Assembly (NCBI GenBank): GCA_021151485.1
Contig: JAGKXB010000005.1
Span: 14,463-78,462 of the forward strand
Direction: 5' to 3'
DNA: 64,000 nucleotides
Source: Oxalobacteraceae bacterium
Lineage (GTDB): Bacteria; Pseudomonadota; Gammaproteobacteria; Burkholderiales; Burkholderiaceae_D
The notes below the pieces were generated by a model, which did no database searches, was not told the DNA's origin, and saw only the letters and a program-made list of their open reading frames with translations. This document shows positions 20,133 to 28,121 of the stretch, piece after piece (within the stretch, counting starts at the first letter, position 1; every line of letters begins with the position of its first letter). The position numbers and the translations under genes were made by a program.

Positions 20133-21959
20133 TCAGATGGAATCAGCATCGTATGGAACTGCTTGTCCGAGTACATAACTTACAAAACTTTCAATAAGAT
20201 CCAAATGACTAGACACGCCTACCCCCCCAGTTTCTGATGCGCTGTACGACTCAATAGAAAAAGAGCCCGATGAGGAAACGGCTGATTCTGAGGTTATATT
20301 TTTAGGAGCGGAAGTATCCAACGCTGATTCTTCGTCTGGAAGTTGGTGATGATTGCCCCCATCTTGCACAACAGCAACAAAATCTCCGGGTCCATGATTT
20401 TCTAATGTCGTGTCACGTCTGCAATTTATATACGCGATATATGCAACAAGTGGAATTGCCAATAATGCTATTAAGCCTAATGGCCGGAGATCATGCGTAT
20501 TTTTTAAGTCATCGGTTAAAAATTGAGAATCGTCGCTTAAATATTGAAAACAATCTTCTACTTTTTCAGCAAGTCGACAACAATCCTCATCGGTATCAAT
20601 TAGATGTCCTGTCTCATCACTACTCAACATGACATCTGGTCCACATACATTCTCACCATCGATATCCAACAGATAAGCATCCCAAACTGAAACGCGTAAT
20701 GTATATTCCTCCCCAGATATATTAAACGCAATATATTTGTATTGATCTTCTTGGAAGGGAGTATTTTTTATATCATTAGCCAAATCAAATGCACAGGAAG
20801 AATTATTCCCCCCGGCCATACTTTCCCCTTTTAACGCTGTCAGATAAGCATCTTGCAATGACTCACCCAACAAATCCAAACTCCATAATCCATGACGTAA
20901 TAAGCGAATCGTAATATCACTACCATTACGGTTGATGCTGATGCCTTTATCAGACAGCGCTTTTGTGCGCTCTAATAAATTTTCTGGTGTCGGACACCAT
21001 ATGCCAGCATACCGGCCATCTGGAATTTGAAATTCAAGATAGTCAGGATGTACCTGAATTCTTCCTTCATTACGCAAACGACTGAGTTCAGTTGCCATAT
21101 CTTTTACGGCAGTACCATCGGAACAATATGCTGGGCTCAGCATAACAAGACTGGCTTCAATTTCCGCTACTGTCAATTCCGCATCTAGGAGTTGATTGGC
21201 CACATAGAAAAGGACACCTTGGATATCATTACTGATCAGTACAGTACCATCTACCGTCGTGTATCCCCCTGCCCGCGAATAAGGTGCTTGAGGATCTGTC
21301 GAATACTGGTTCCAATCGTAACCAGAATAAACCCATTTACACTCTATATTGTGCGTTTTGGCCAATCTGGCAATATCTTGAATCGGCATTTGAGTCAACA
21401 GCCAAGTTGACGAAAGACTCATACTCACCTTTGCATCAGATATATGTGTCTTCAGTGCTCCAAACAATTCATTGATCAATAAAAGAATATTGTCTCTATT
21501 CGTATCAACATTAAAAATTGATTCCAAATCAGACTGAATATTCAAATTACAATCTTTGTAACCATCACTGCGCATTTTCTCTACGACATTGCTAACAAAT
21601 TCCTGTCTTGATCCAGCAGCAGAAGCCATGATGAGAAATGATAAGGAATCGATAGCACTCCCTATAGACAACACGGGTGTAGCACCTGCATTAGCAATGG
21701 CACTCCTCGTATCATTGAACTGAGTCCATCTCTTATTTTCGTCACAAGGACTTTCGATCCAACTACACGAGTGCAATGAACCATCACTTGCCAAAGAAAT
21801 ATAGACAGGCGCGATACTGGCGCCTATTGTTTCCCGACCAAAACTCACATTAGGAGACCAAATTTCCTTATAAAGCATATCCAAGGAAGTTGTTTTATTT
21901 GCAATTTTATTGGCAGTGGTAAGAGTTGATGCGATAGCCAATGATCCAAACAAATTCAT
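20133..21959 (-). CDS. GH18-like protein with lost catalytic acids (probable pseudoenzyme), membrane-anchored
   Basis: A 608-residue paralogue of the next gene; the match runs from about residue 25 to 475. It keeps the GH18 frame: VLSIGS at about 96-101 (SIGG in active forms), DGYKDCNLNIQ and SGYDWN near 212-217. The motif that should read D-x-D-x-E is N138-L-N140-I-Q142, so both aspartates and the proton-donor glutamate are amides. Codons are AAT, AAT, CAG, with no frame disturbance. A hydrophobic helix at about 493-511 (LGLIALLAIPLVAYIAYI) with arginines after it is followed by an acidic/Ser-rich tail of about 95 residues. AAGG 6 nt before the ATG supports the start. The N-terminus is only weakly signal-like. 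Probably a glycan-binding protein; the ligand is unknown. Confidence 0.75.
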   Translation of the reverse strand: MNLFGSLAIASTLTTANKIANKTTSLDMLYKEIWSPNVSFGRETIGASIAPVYISLASDGSLHSCSWIESPCDENKRWTQFNDTRSAIANAGATPVLSIGSAIDSLSFLIMASAAGSRQEFVSNVVEKMRSDGYKDCNLNIQSDLESIFNVDTNRDNILLLINELFGALKTHISDAKVSMSLSSTWLLTQMPIQDIARLAKTHNIECKWVYSGYDWNQYSTDPQAPYSRAGGYTTVDGTVLISNDIQGVLFYVANQLLDAELTVAEIEASLVMLSPAYCSDGTAVKDMATELSRLRNEGRIQVHPDYLEFQIPDGRYAGIWCPTPENLLERTKALSDKGISINRNGSDITIRLLRHGLWSLDLLGESLQDAYLTALKGESMAGGNNSSCAFDLANDIKNTPFQEDQYKYIAFNISGEEYTLRVSVWDAYLLDIDGENVCGPDVMLSSDETGHLIDTDEDCCRLAEKVEDCFQYLSDDSQFLTDDLKNTHDLRPLGLIALLAIPLVAYIAYINCRRDTTLENHGPGDFVAVVQDGGNHHQLPDEESALDTSAPKNITSESAVSSSGSFSIESYSASETGGVGVSSHLDLIESFVSYVLGQAVPYDADSI

Positions 21960-22185
21960 AACAAGCCTTATGGTTACTTAAAAAATATTACAAAAAAAGA
22001 AACACCAATATCATTTCACCATTCATAGATGAACGAAATCCTGAAGTGGGGAGATATGCCAACCGAAAGCCAACACATCGTTTTTGAACAATATTCTGAT
22101 CAAAAAGAGGCATAACCCACGTGATGTATTCATACAGTTTTTTAAAGCAGCGCAGGACAAAACATAGTATGCGAACACACGTTAA

Positions 22186-23952
22186 TTATGCATCTTCATC
22201 ACGATACCTTGGGCTATTAAATACCCTTACGGCTTGTGCCGTTATAGGCATCATATCGAACCCGTCTATTGAATGCTCAGATGATGGCAAAACTTCTGCA
22301 ACGACTAAGTTAGCTGGGGCCTCTAGGTCTACATCTATATAAGGTATCACCATTGCATGAGTATCAACAATCTCAGATACCTGCATAGAAACTGGATATG
22401 CATCTGCATCAGCTTTTTCCCCGTACTTTAAAATGCAGGGAATGACGCACAAAAAGAGAAAAAAGAAATATCTTGGATCGAAAGCATTACCTGAACTACT
22501 GCCCGAGGCTTGATCAGTTGAAAAATGGCTATAAACCTTTTCAGAAAGCTGGCAGCGATGCTCGTCAGTATTAATTAACTGTCCAGTATCGTCATGCTCG
22601 AATGCTATTCCGGCACCTAAAATATTCTGACCATTCACATCCAGCAAATACGCATTCCAAGCCGAAACTTGTAAGGTATAACTGGCTCCGTTAACATCAA
22701 AAACGACATTTTTAAATCCATTTGTACCTGCCTGAGCATTTTTGATATCGTTGGCCAAACTTACCCTACAAGCACTGCCCCCCGAATCATCAATACTTTC
22801 TCCCTTCATCGCTTTTAAATAAAGTGATTGTAGAGACGAACCCACTCCATTCAAACTCCATAATCCATACTTGCTAATGTGAATAGTGATATCTACACCA
22901 TTGCGCGCAATCCGAATACCCTGATCAGTCAATGTCTGCTTACGTGCTATCAGCGCCTCCGGTACCGGGCACCACACATTCGCATAAGGACCATCCGGAA
23001 TTTGGAACTCCAGATAATCCGGATGTATCTTAATTTTCCCCTCGCTGCGCAAACGACTTAATTCATTTGCGACATCTTTTACGGCCATATTATTTGAACA
23101 ATATCCTGAATGACCCACAACAAGATTAGCTTCAATTTTCTCCGCCGTCCACCCTGCACTCAACAACTCATTAACAATATAGCTAAGCGCACCCTGTATG
23201 TCATTGCTAAACAGTTTGGTTCCATCTATCGTCCAGCGATCTCCTGGTCTAAAAAAAGGAGCTTGTGGCTGTTGAGCATTGTCATTCCAGTCGTAACCAA
23301 AATAAAACCACTCACATGCTATCTTGTGTGTGTCGGCAGAAGTCGCAATCTCACGAATCGGTGTTTGGGTTAAAAACCAAGCTGGCGCCAAGCCAAATTT
23401 CACCGTGACATTCGGAATATGTATACTCAACGCAGCAAATAGCTCATCTGCCAACAAAGCGATATTCGCTTTATTGGCACTGACACCTAACCCCGTTGAA
23501 AAATCCCCCTCAATATCCAAATCAAGATGTTTATAACCATCATTCAACATTCGATTGATGACATTATCAATAAATGTTTGTCTCAACCCTTCAGAAGCTG
23601 CAATGGTGAGAAATGGTGCGGAATCTAAAGCACCACCTATCGACAACACTGGGGTCGCACCTGCATCCAAACTAGCTGCTTGATGTTGTGCTAACGTATT
23701 CCATCTTGCCGCTTCATTACAAGCCGTTTCCGTTAAGCCACAAAAATGTAATGAACCATCATCTCTGGGATACACAAAAGCCATCGAAACTTCAGCACCT
23801 TGTACATCAGCGCCAAAATTCACACTATTTAACCAAGTTTCATCGTAAAGCATGCCCAAAGAGGCTGTTTTGTTTGTAGCAAATACAGTCGGTGCTGTCT
23901 TCATTACATTGTGTGCAGCAGCACCTACTGCCAACATTCTTAATACATTCAT
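22186..23952 (-). CDS. GH18-like (chitinase-family) protein, C-terminal membrane anchor
   Basis: A 588-residue protein. GH18 signatures: TPVLSIGGALDS at about 100-111, D144-L-D146-I-E148 after NDGYKHL with E148 as the expected proton donor, and FGYDWN near 218-223. The usual first aspartate of DxxDxDxE is a lysine here. The (beta/alpha)8-like part is followed by a conserved region of about 330-475. A helix of about 494-509 (YFFFLFLCVIPCILKY) precedes a tail of about 78 residues. AGGA 5 nt before the ATG supports the start; the N-terminus is not a clean signal peptide. The next gene downstream is its inactive-looking paralogue, 226 nt away. Chitin, another GlcNAc polymer or peptidoglycan are possible substrates. 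Family assignment rests on motifs only. Confidence 0.75.
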   Translation of the reverse strand: MNVLRMLAVGAAAHNVMKTAPTVFATNKTASLGMLYDETWLNSVNFGADVQGAEVSMAFVYPRDDGSLHFCGLTETACNEAARWNTLAQHQAASLDAGATPVLSIGGALDSAPFLTIAASEGLRQTFIDNVINRMLNDGYKHLDLDIEGDFSTGLGVSANKANIALLADELFAALSIHIPNVTVKFGLAPAWFLTQTPIREIATSADTHKIACEWFYFGYDWNDNAQQPQAPFFRPGDRWTIDGTKLFSNDIQGALSYIVNELLSAGWTAEKIEANLVVGHSGYCSNNMAVKDVANELSRLRSEGKIKIHPDYLEFQIPDGPYANVWCPVPEALIARKQTLTDQGIRIARNGVDITIHISKYGLWSLNGVGSSLQSLYLKAMKGESIDDSGGSACRVSLANDIKNAQAGTNGFKNVVFDVNGASYTLQVSAWNAYLLDVNGQNILGAGIAFEHDDTGQLINTDEHRCQLSEKVYSHFSTDQASGSSSGNAFDPRYFFFLFLCVIPCILKYGEKADADAYPVSMQVSEIVDTHAMVIPYIDVDLEAPANLVVAEVLPSSEHSIDGFDMMPITAQAVRVFNSPRYRDEDA

Positions 23953-24132
23953 AAAAATCCTGATTGCTCATTTTTAACTAAATTGCAATCAAATTACAAC
24001 TAAATTACTCATAGCCAAAAACAAAAATTAACAATAAATCATGCAAATAAGTAATTATAAAAATAGTAATGACAAATATCAATTAATCATTAACAAGAAA
24101 TATAAAGTACCAACCCAAAACATCATGCTTTT

Positions 24133-24160
24133 TTCAATGACGTGTTAAAAACGGTAAAAT
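24133..24160 (+). promoter_or_regulatory. Possible sigma-70 promoter of glnS
   Basis: TTCAAT (24133-24138), 16 nt, TAAAAT (24155-24160), 65 nt before the glnS ATG. It is the best-looking pair in the 273-nt divergent region, which is otherwise AT-rich and featureless. Confidence 0.45.
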
Positions 24161-24225
24161 GCCAACACGTATCATTCTCAAAAAAACATTAACAATCTGA
24201 GTCGCTCAATTACCAGCAATCAAGT

Positions 24226-25929
24226 ATGTCCAACACTACCTCCAGCTCCAACTTTCTACGCAACATCATTGAAGAAGATCTTGCCGCCGGCACGCACACA
24301 CGCGCTGGCTTGCCCTCTGTCATTACACGCTTCCCCCCTGAGCCCAATGGCTATTTGCACATCGGCCATGCCAAGTCGATTTGTCTTAATTTTGGCTTGG
24401 CACGCGATTATGTCGGACGTTGTCATTTGCGCTTTGACGATACCAATCCCGAGCAAGAAGAGCAGGAATACGTCGACACCATTATTGATTCCGTGCAATG
24501 GTTAGGTTTTAGCTGGCAGCATCAAGAGCAGACGCATTTGTACTACGCCAGCAATTATTTCGAACAGTTGTATGCGATGGCTGAATATCTGATCCAAGCC
24601 GGTCATGCCTACGTAGACAGCCAAAACGCCAAAGACATGGCAGCTAATCGAGGCAGTTTTTCTGAAGCCGGGAAAAATTCACCTTACCGCGAACGCTCAG
24701 CCGAAGAGTCGCTGGCATTATTCCGTCGTATGAAGGCGGGGGAATTTGCAGATGGCGAACACGTGCTACGCGCCAAGATAGACATGGCATCGCCCAATAT
24801 GAATATGCGCGATCCGGCCATTTACCGCATTCGCCACGCACATCATCACCGCACTGGCGACACCTGGTGTATTTATCCAATGTATGACTACACCCATCCT
24901 TTATCCGATGCGCTGGAAAACATCACGCACTCGATTTGCACGCTGGAATTCCAGGATCACAGGCCGTTTTACGATTGGATTATTGCGCGCTGTGCCGAGG
25001 GTGGATATTTCCAACAACCCGTCCCACAACAATATGAATTCGCCCGCCTCAATCTGACTTATGTCGTCACCAGCAAACGCAAACTGCGCCAACTGGTAGA
25101 ACAAGGCATCGTCAATGGCTGGGATGATCCACGCATGCCCACCATTGTTGGGCTACGTCGTCGTGGTTACACGCCAGAATCAATACAACTGTTTTGCGAA
25201 CGCATCGGCGTCACCCGCTCAGACGGCTGGATAGACATGAGCACCTTAGAAGGTTGCCTGCGCGAAGACTTAGATCCCAAAGCACCACGTGCCACTGCTG
25301 TGTTACGTCCTTTACAACTCATCATCGATAACTTGGCTGACGGTGTTGCGATCGAATGCAGCGCACCAGTTCATCCGCATCATCCTGAACACGGCATGCG
25401 CACTTTTCCACTCAGTAATACATTGTGGATAGAGCAGGAAGATTTTATGGAAGTACCCAGCAAGGGCTATTTCCGCCTCTTCCCTGGCAATAAAGTGCGG
25501 TTACGTCATGGCTTCGTAGTGGAATGCACCGGTTGCGACAAGGATGAACAGGGCAACGTGATCGCCGTACATTGCAACTACTTCCCTGACAGCCAATCCG
25601 GCACACCAGGCAGCGCCAATTACAAGGTCAAAGGCAACATCCACTGGGTAAGCGCAGCACACGCTTTATCGGCTGAAGTTCGCTTATACGACAGATTGTT
25701 TACCGACCCCAATCCTGATGCGGGCGGCAAGGATTTCATCACCTTGCTTAATCCTAATGCCTTAGAAGTCGTGCAAGCATATCTGGAACCAGGCATGCGC
25801 GATGCGCTACCGGATGCACGTTACCAATTCGAGCGACACGGTTATTTTGTCGCGGATAGAGTGGATTCTGTAGCCGAGAAACCGGTGTTTAATCGAATTA
25901 CCACATTGAAGGATTCTTGGGCGAAATAG
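24226..25929 (+). CDS. glnS: Glutaminyl-tRNA synthetase
   Basis: Charges tRNA-Gln directly. The 567-residue class I synthetase has the HIGH motif (HIGHAKSICLNFGLA, about 42-56), PEPNGYLHIGH before it, and the KMSKS equivalent VTSKRKLRQLV (about 282-292). The C-terminal anticodon-binding beta-barrels follow (about 355-560). Divergent from the GH18 genes and first of a glnS-thiL-pgpA-pncC group; thiL starts 12 nt after its stop. Confidence 0.98.
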   Translation: MSNTTSSSNFLRNIIEEDLAAGTHTRAGLPSVITRFPPEPNGYLHIGHAKSICLNFGLARDYVGRCHLRFDDTNPEQEEQEYVDTIIDSVQWLGFSWQHQEQTHLYYASNYFEQLYAMAEYLIQAGHAYVDSQNAKDMAANRGSFSEAGKNSPYRERSAEESLALFRRMKAGEFADGEHVLRAKIDMASPNMNMRDPAIYRIRHAHHHRTGDTWCIYPMYDYTHPLSDALENITHSICTLEFQDHRPFYDWIIARCAEGGYFQQPVPQQYEFARLNLTYVVTSKRKLRQLVEQGIVNGWDDPRMPTIVGLRRRGYTPESIQLFCERIGVTRSDGWIDMSTLEGCLREDLDPKAPRATAVLRPLQLIIDNLADGVAIECSAPVHPHHPEHGMRTFPLSNTLWIEQEDFMEVPSKGYFRLFPGNKVRLRHGFVVECTGCDKDEQGNVIAVHCNYFPDSQSGTPGSANYKVKGNIHWVSAAHALSAEVRLYDRLFTDPNPDAGGKDFITLLNPNALEVVQAYLEPGMRDALPDARYQFERHGYFVADRVDSVAEKPVFNRITTLKDSWAK

Positions 25930-25941
25930 GATTCATACAAC

Positions 25942-26907
25942 ATGCTGTCCGAATTTGACCTAATAGCCCGCTACTTCACCCGTCCCAAGCATGCCGGCAA
26001 GCAAGTAGCATTAGGAATAGGCGACGACTGCGCGCTATTACGTCCATCGGCTGGCATGCAAATCGCGATTTCTTCTGACATGCTGGTGGAAGGACGGCAC
26101 TTCTTCCCCGATACCAACCCCTACCAACTTGCACACAAATGCTTAGCGGTCAACTTATCTGATTTAGCTGCAATGGGAGCCAAACCCGTCGCATTCACCC
26201 TAGCGCTTTCCCTACCACAAGCAACGCCCACATGGCTGGCAGACTTTTCTGCTGGCTTGTTTGCGTTAGCCGATGCCCATGATTGCGCACTGATAGGCGG
26301 CGATACGACCAAAGGGCCGTTGACGATTTGTATCACTATTTTCGGTGAAATCCCTACTGGCCAAGCCTTGCTGCGGAGCGCTGCGCAAGTGGGCGATGAT
26401 ATCTGGGTGTCCGGTACGCTAGGCGATGCCAAACTAGCGTTGGCGATTTATCAAAATGAATTAAACCTGGACAGCACCACACTCGCCGACGCCGCCATAC
26501 GCTTACACACGCCAACACCACGCGTGACGCTGGGATTAGCTTTGCGTGACGTAGCACGAGCAGCGATTGATATTTCAGATGGTTTGGCGGGTGATTTGAT
26601 GCACATTCTGCACATGTCCAAAGTGGGCGCCACATTGGATGTGGATACCCTTCCCTTTGGCGCCAACCTGACACAACACGCGCAAGCATTGCGCTATCAA
26701 TACGCGTTGACGGGTGGGGATGATTACGAACTATGCTTCACTGCACCTCCCACACAACGTGATGCCGTGCTGGCAGCAGCGCACAATACCACCACACCTG
26801 TCACCCGCATTGGTGTGATTGAAGCCACACCCGGTTTGCGCTTAGTCAATACGCACGGCCCTATCGTCATACCGGGCAATTCTTTTGACCATTTTCTCTC
26901 TGCATAA
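25942..26907 (+). CDS. thiL: Thiamine-monophosphate kinase
   Basis: Phosphorylates TMP to the cofactor TPP. The 321 residues show the PurM-like AIR-synthase fold: GIGDDCALLRPS (about 23-34), SSDMLVEGRHF, AVNLSDLAAMGAKP, IGGDTTKGPL, AIDISDGLAGDL and GGDDYELCFT. It starts 12 nt after glnS and is followed one base later by pgpA, so the genes are probably an operon. TPP is the cofactor of AceE, further along. Confidence 0.97.
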   Translation: MLSEFDLIARYFTRPKHAGKQVALGIGDDCALLRPSAGMQIAISSDMLVEGRHFFPDTNPYQLAHKCLAVNLSDLAAMGAKPVAFTLALSLPQATPTWLADFSAGLFALADAHDCALIGGDTTKGPLTICITIFGEIPTGQALLRSAAQVGDDIWVSGTLGDAKLALAIYQNELNLDSTTLADAAIRLHTPTPRVTLGLALRDVARAAIDISDGLAGDLMHILHMSKVGATLDVDTLPFGANLTQHAQALRYQYALTGGDDYELCFTAPPTQRDAVLAAAHNTTTPVTRIGVIEATPGLRLVNTHGPIVIPGNSFDHFLSA

Positions 26908-26908
26908 A

Positions 26909-27448
26909 ATGATGAATACGCCACCAACACCCGAAGCAATTCCCTCCAAACGATCCAATTCCAACTCCAAATTCATGTGGTCGCATTATTCCCATGTCAT
27001 CGCCCAAGGCTTTGGCAGCGGCTTGTCACCCATTATGCCGGGCACCAGCGGCACCTTGTTTGCCTGGTGTTCGTATGTCGTGCTAACAGAACGCTGGCCG
27101 GCGTTGTTTACCCCAACGCTGTGGGCCATGATCATCGTGATAGGTTTTTTCATCGGCATTTGGGCGTGCGAAAAAACAGGAAGAGACCTGGGCGTACCTG
27201 ATCACGGCAGCATGGTGTGGGATGAAATCATCGCATTCTGGCTAGTGCTGCTATTTGTCATGCCAGCTGGATGGGCGACGCAATGCTGGGCATTTATTCT
27301 GTTTCGCTTTTTTGATATGGTGAAACCACCACCAATTCGCTATTTCGATCGCCACATCAAAGGCGGCTTAGGCGTCATGTGGGATGACGTAGTGGCAGCG
27401 TTTTATACCTTGCTGGTACTGAGTTTTTATTTTTCTTTTAACAAATAA
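26909..27448 (+). CDS. pgpA: Phosphatidylglycerophosphatase A
   Basis: Dephosphorylates PGP to phosphatidylglycerol in the inner membrane. About 179 residues with the family blocks GFGSGLSPIMPGTSGTL, VPDHGSMVWDEIIAFW and RFFDMVKPPPIRYFD, and 3-4 membrane segments. I placed the start at the ATG at 26909, just past the thiL stop; a second ATG follows at once. An upstream TTG (26885) would overlap thiL and was rejected. Confidence 0.95.
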   Translation: MMNTPPTPEAIPSKRSNSNSKFMWSHYSHVIAQGFGSGLSPIMPGTSGTLFAWCSYVVLTERWPALFTPTLWAMIIVIGFFIGIWACEKTGRDLGVPDHGSMVWDEIIAFWLVLLFVMPAGWATQCWAFILFRFFDMVKPPPIRYFDRHIKGGLGVMWDDVVAAFYTLLVLSFYFSFNK

Positions 27449-27575
27449 AATTTAAAGAAACCTCAAACCAAGCACAAAACAAGCTTCAAACAAAATAGCG
27501 TCGATGGTAGAGTAATACCCACAAGCAACATCTCCCTCATTCATTCAAGCCAAAACACAGCACAAGGAGCACATC

Positions 27576-28064
27576 GTGACGAATAACATGATTGATTTAG
27601 CAACACAAATCGGCGCTGCATTGAAAGCCAAAGGATTACTGCTAACGACTGCTGAATCTTGCACGGGTGGTGGCGTTGCACAAGCGATTACAGAAATCGC
27701 AGGATCGACAGAATGGTTTGACTGCGGCTACGTCGTGTATTCCAACGCATCCAAAACCGAAATGCTAGACGTGCCAGCGGCCCTAATCGCCCAACTCGGC
27801 GCCGTCAGCGAAGAAGTTGCCGCCGCCATGGCAGAAGGTGCGCTCGCCAATAGCAATGCGCATGTTGCAGTTTCGACTACTGGCATTTCAGGCCCAACTG
27901 GTGCTGTACCGGGCAAGCCCGTCGGCACCGTATGCTTTGCATGGAGCACAGGACATACGATACATACAGAGCGCAAAGTCTTTGCTGGCAATCGTCAGGA
28001 AGTACGCGAGCAAACGGTTGTATATGCGCTACAAGGCTTGTTGCGTGCTATTAACGACATTTAA
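27576..28064 (+). CDS. pncC: Nicotinamide-nucleotide amidase (CinA C-terminal family)
   Basis: Deamidates nicotinamide mononucleotide to NaMN in NAD recycling. The 162-residue single-domain protein has TTAESCTGGGVAQAI (about 23-37, nucleophilic Ser), CGYVVYSNASKTEML and TGISGPTGAVPGKPVGTVC. The GTG at 27576 is chosen because AAGGAG (27564-27569) lies 6 nt upstream; the ATG at 27588 is too far. It is in the thiL-pgpA neighbourhood as in many betaproteobacteria, but 127 nt separate it from pgpA. Confidence 0.95.
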   Translation: MTNNMIDLATQIGAALKAKGLLLTTAESCTGGGVAQAITEIAGSTEWFDCGYVVYSNASKTEMLDVPAALIAQLGAVSEEVAAAMAEGALANSNAHVAVSTTGISGPTGAVPGKPVGTVCFAWSTGHTIHTERKVFAGNRQEVREQTVVYALQGLLRAINDI

Positions 28065-28081
28065 GTTTTCAGTTCAACTAC

Positions 28082-28109
28082 TGTCACTCTTGCGTCAGCG
28101 AGAGTGACA
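28082..28109. terminator. Hairpin between convergent pncC and the GGDEF/EAL gene
   Basis: Perfect 9-bp stem (TGTCACTCT/AGAGTGACA) with a 10-nt loop. It is followed by an A run on the plus strand and lacks a U tract in either direction, so it is only a weak candidate for ending the convergent transcripts. Confidence 0.4.
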
Positions 28110-28121
28110 AAAAAATCCTGC

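Noticed and set aside
22080..22110. Possible remnant of a third GH18 gene in the spacer, from a GAACAATATTCTGA string also found inside the genes
   Set aside because: The similarity is about 14 nt long, and its translation in any frame does not continue the homology.
27449..27575. Riboswitch near thiL/pgpA/pncC
   Set aside because: No TPP-box (CTGAGA...GAA-type) or other conserved aptamer core was found.
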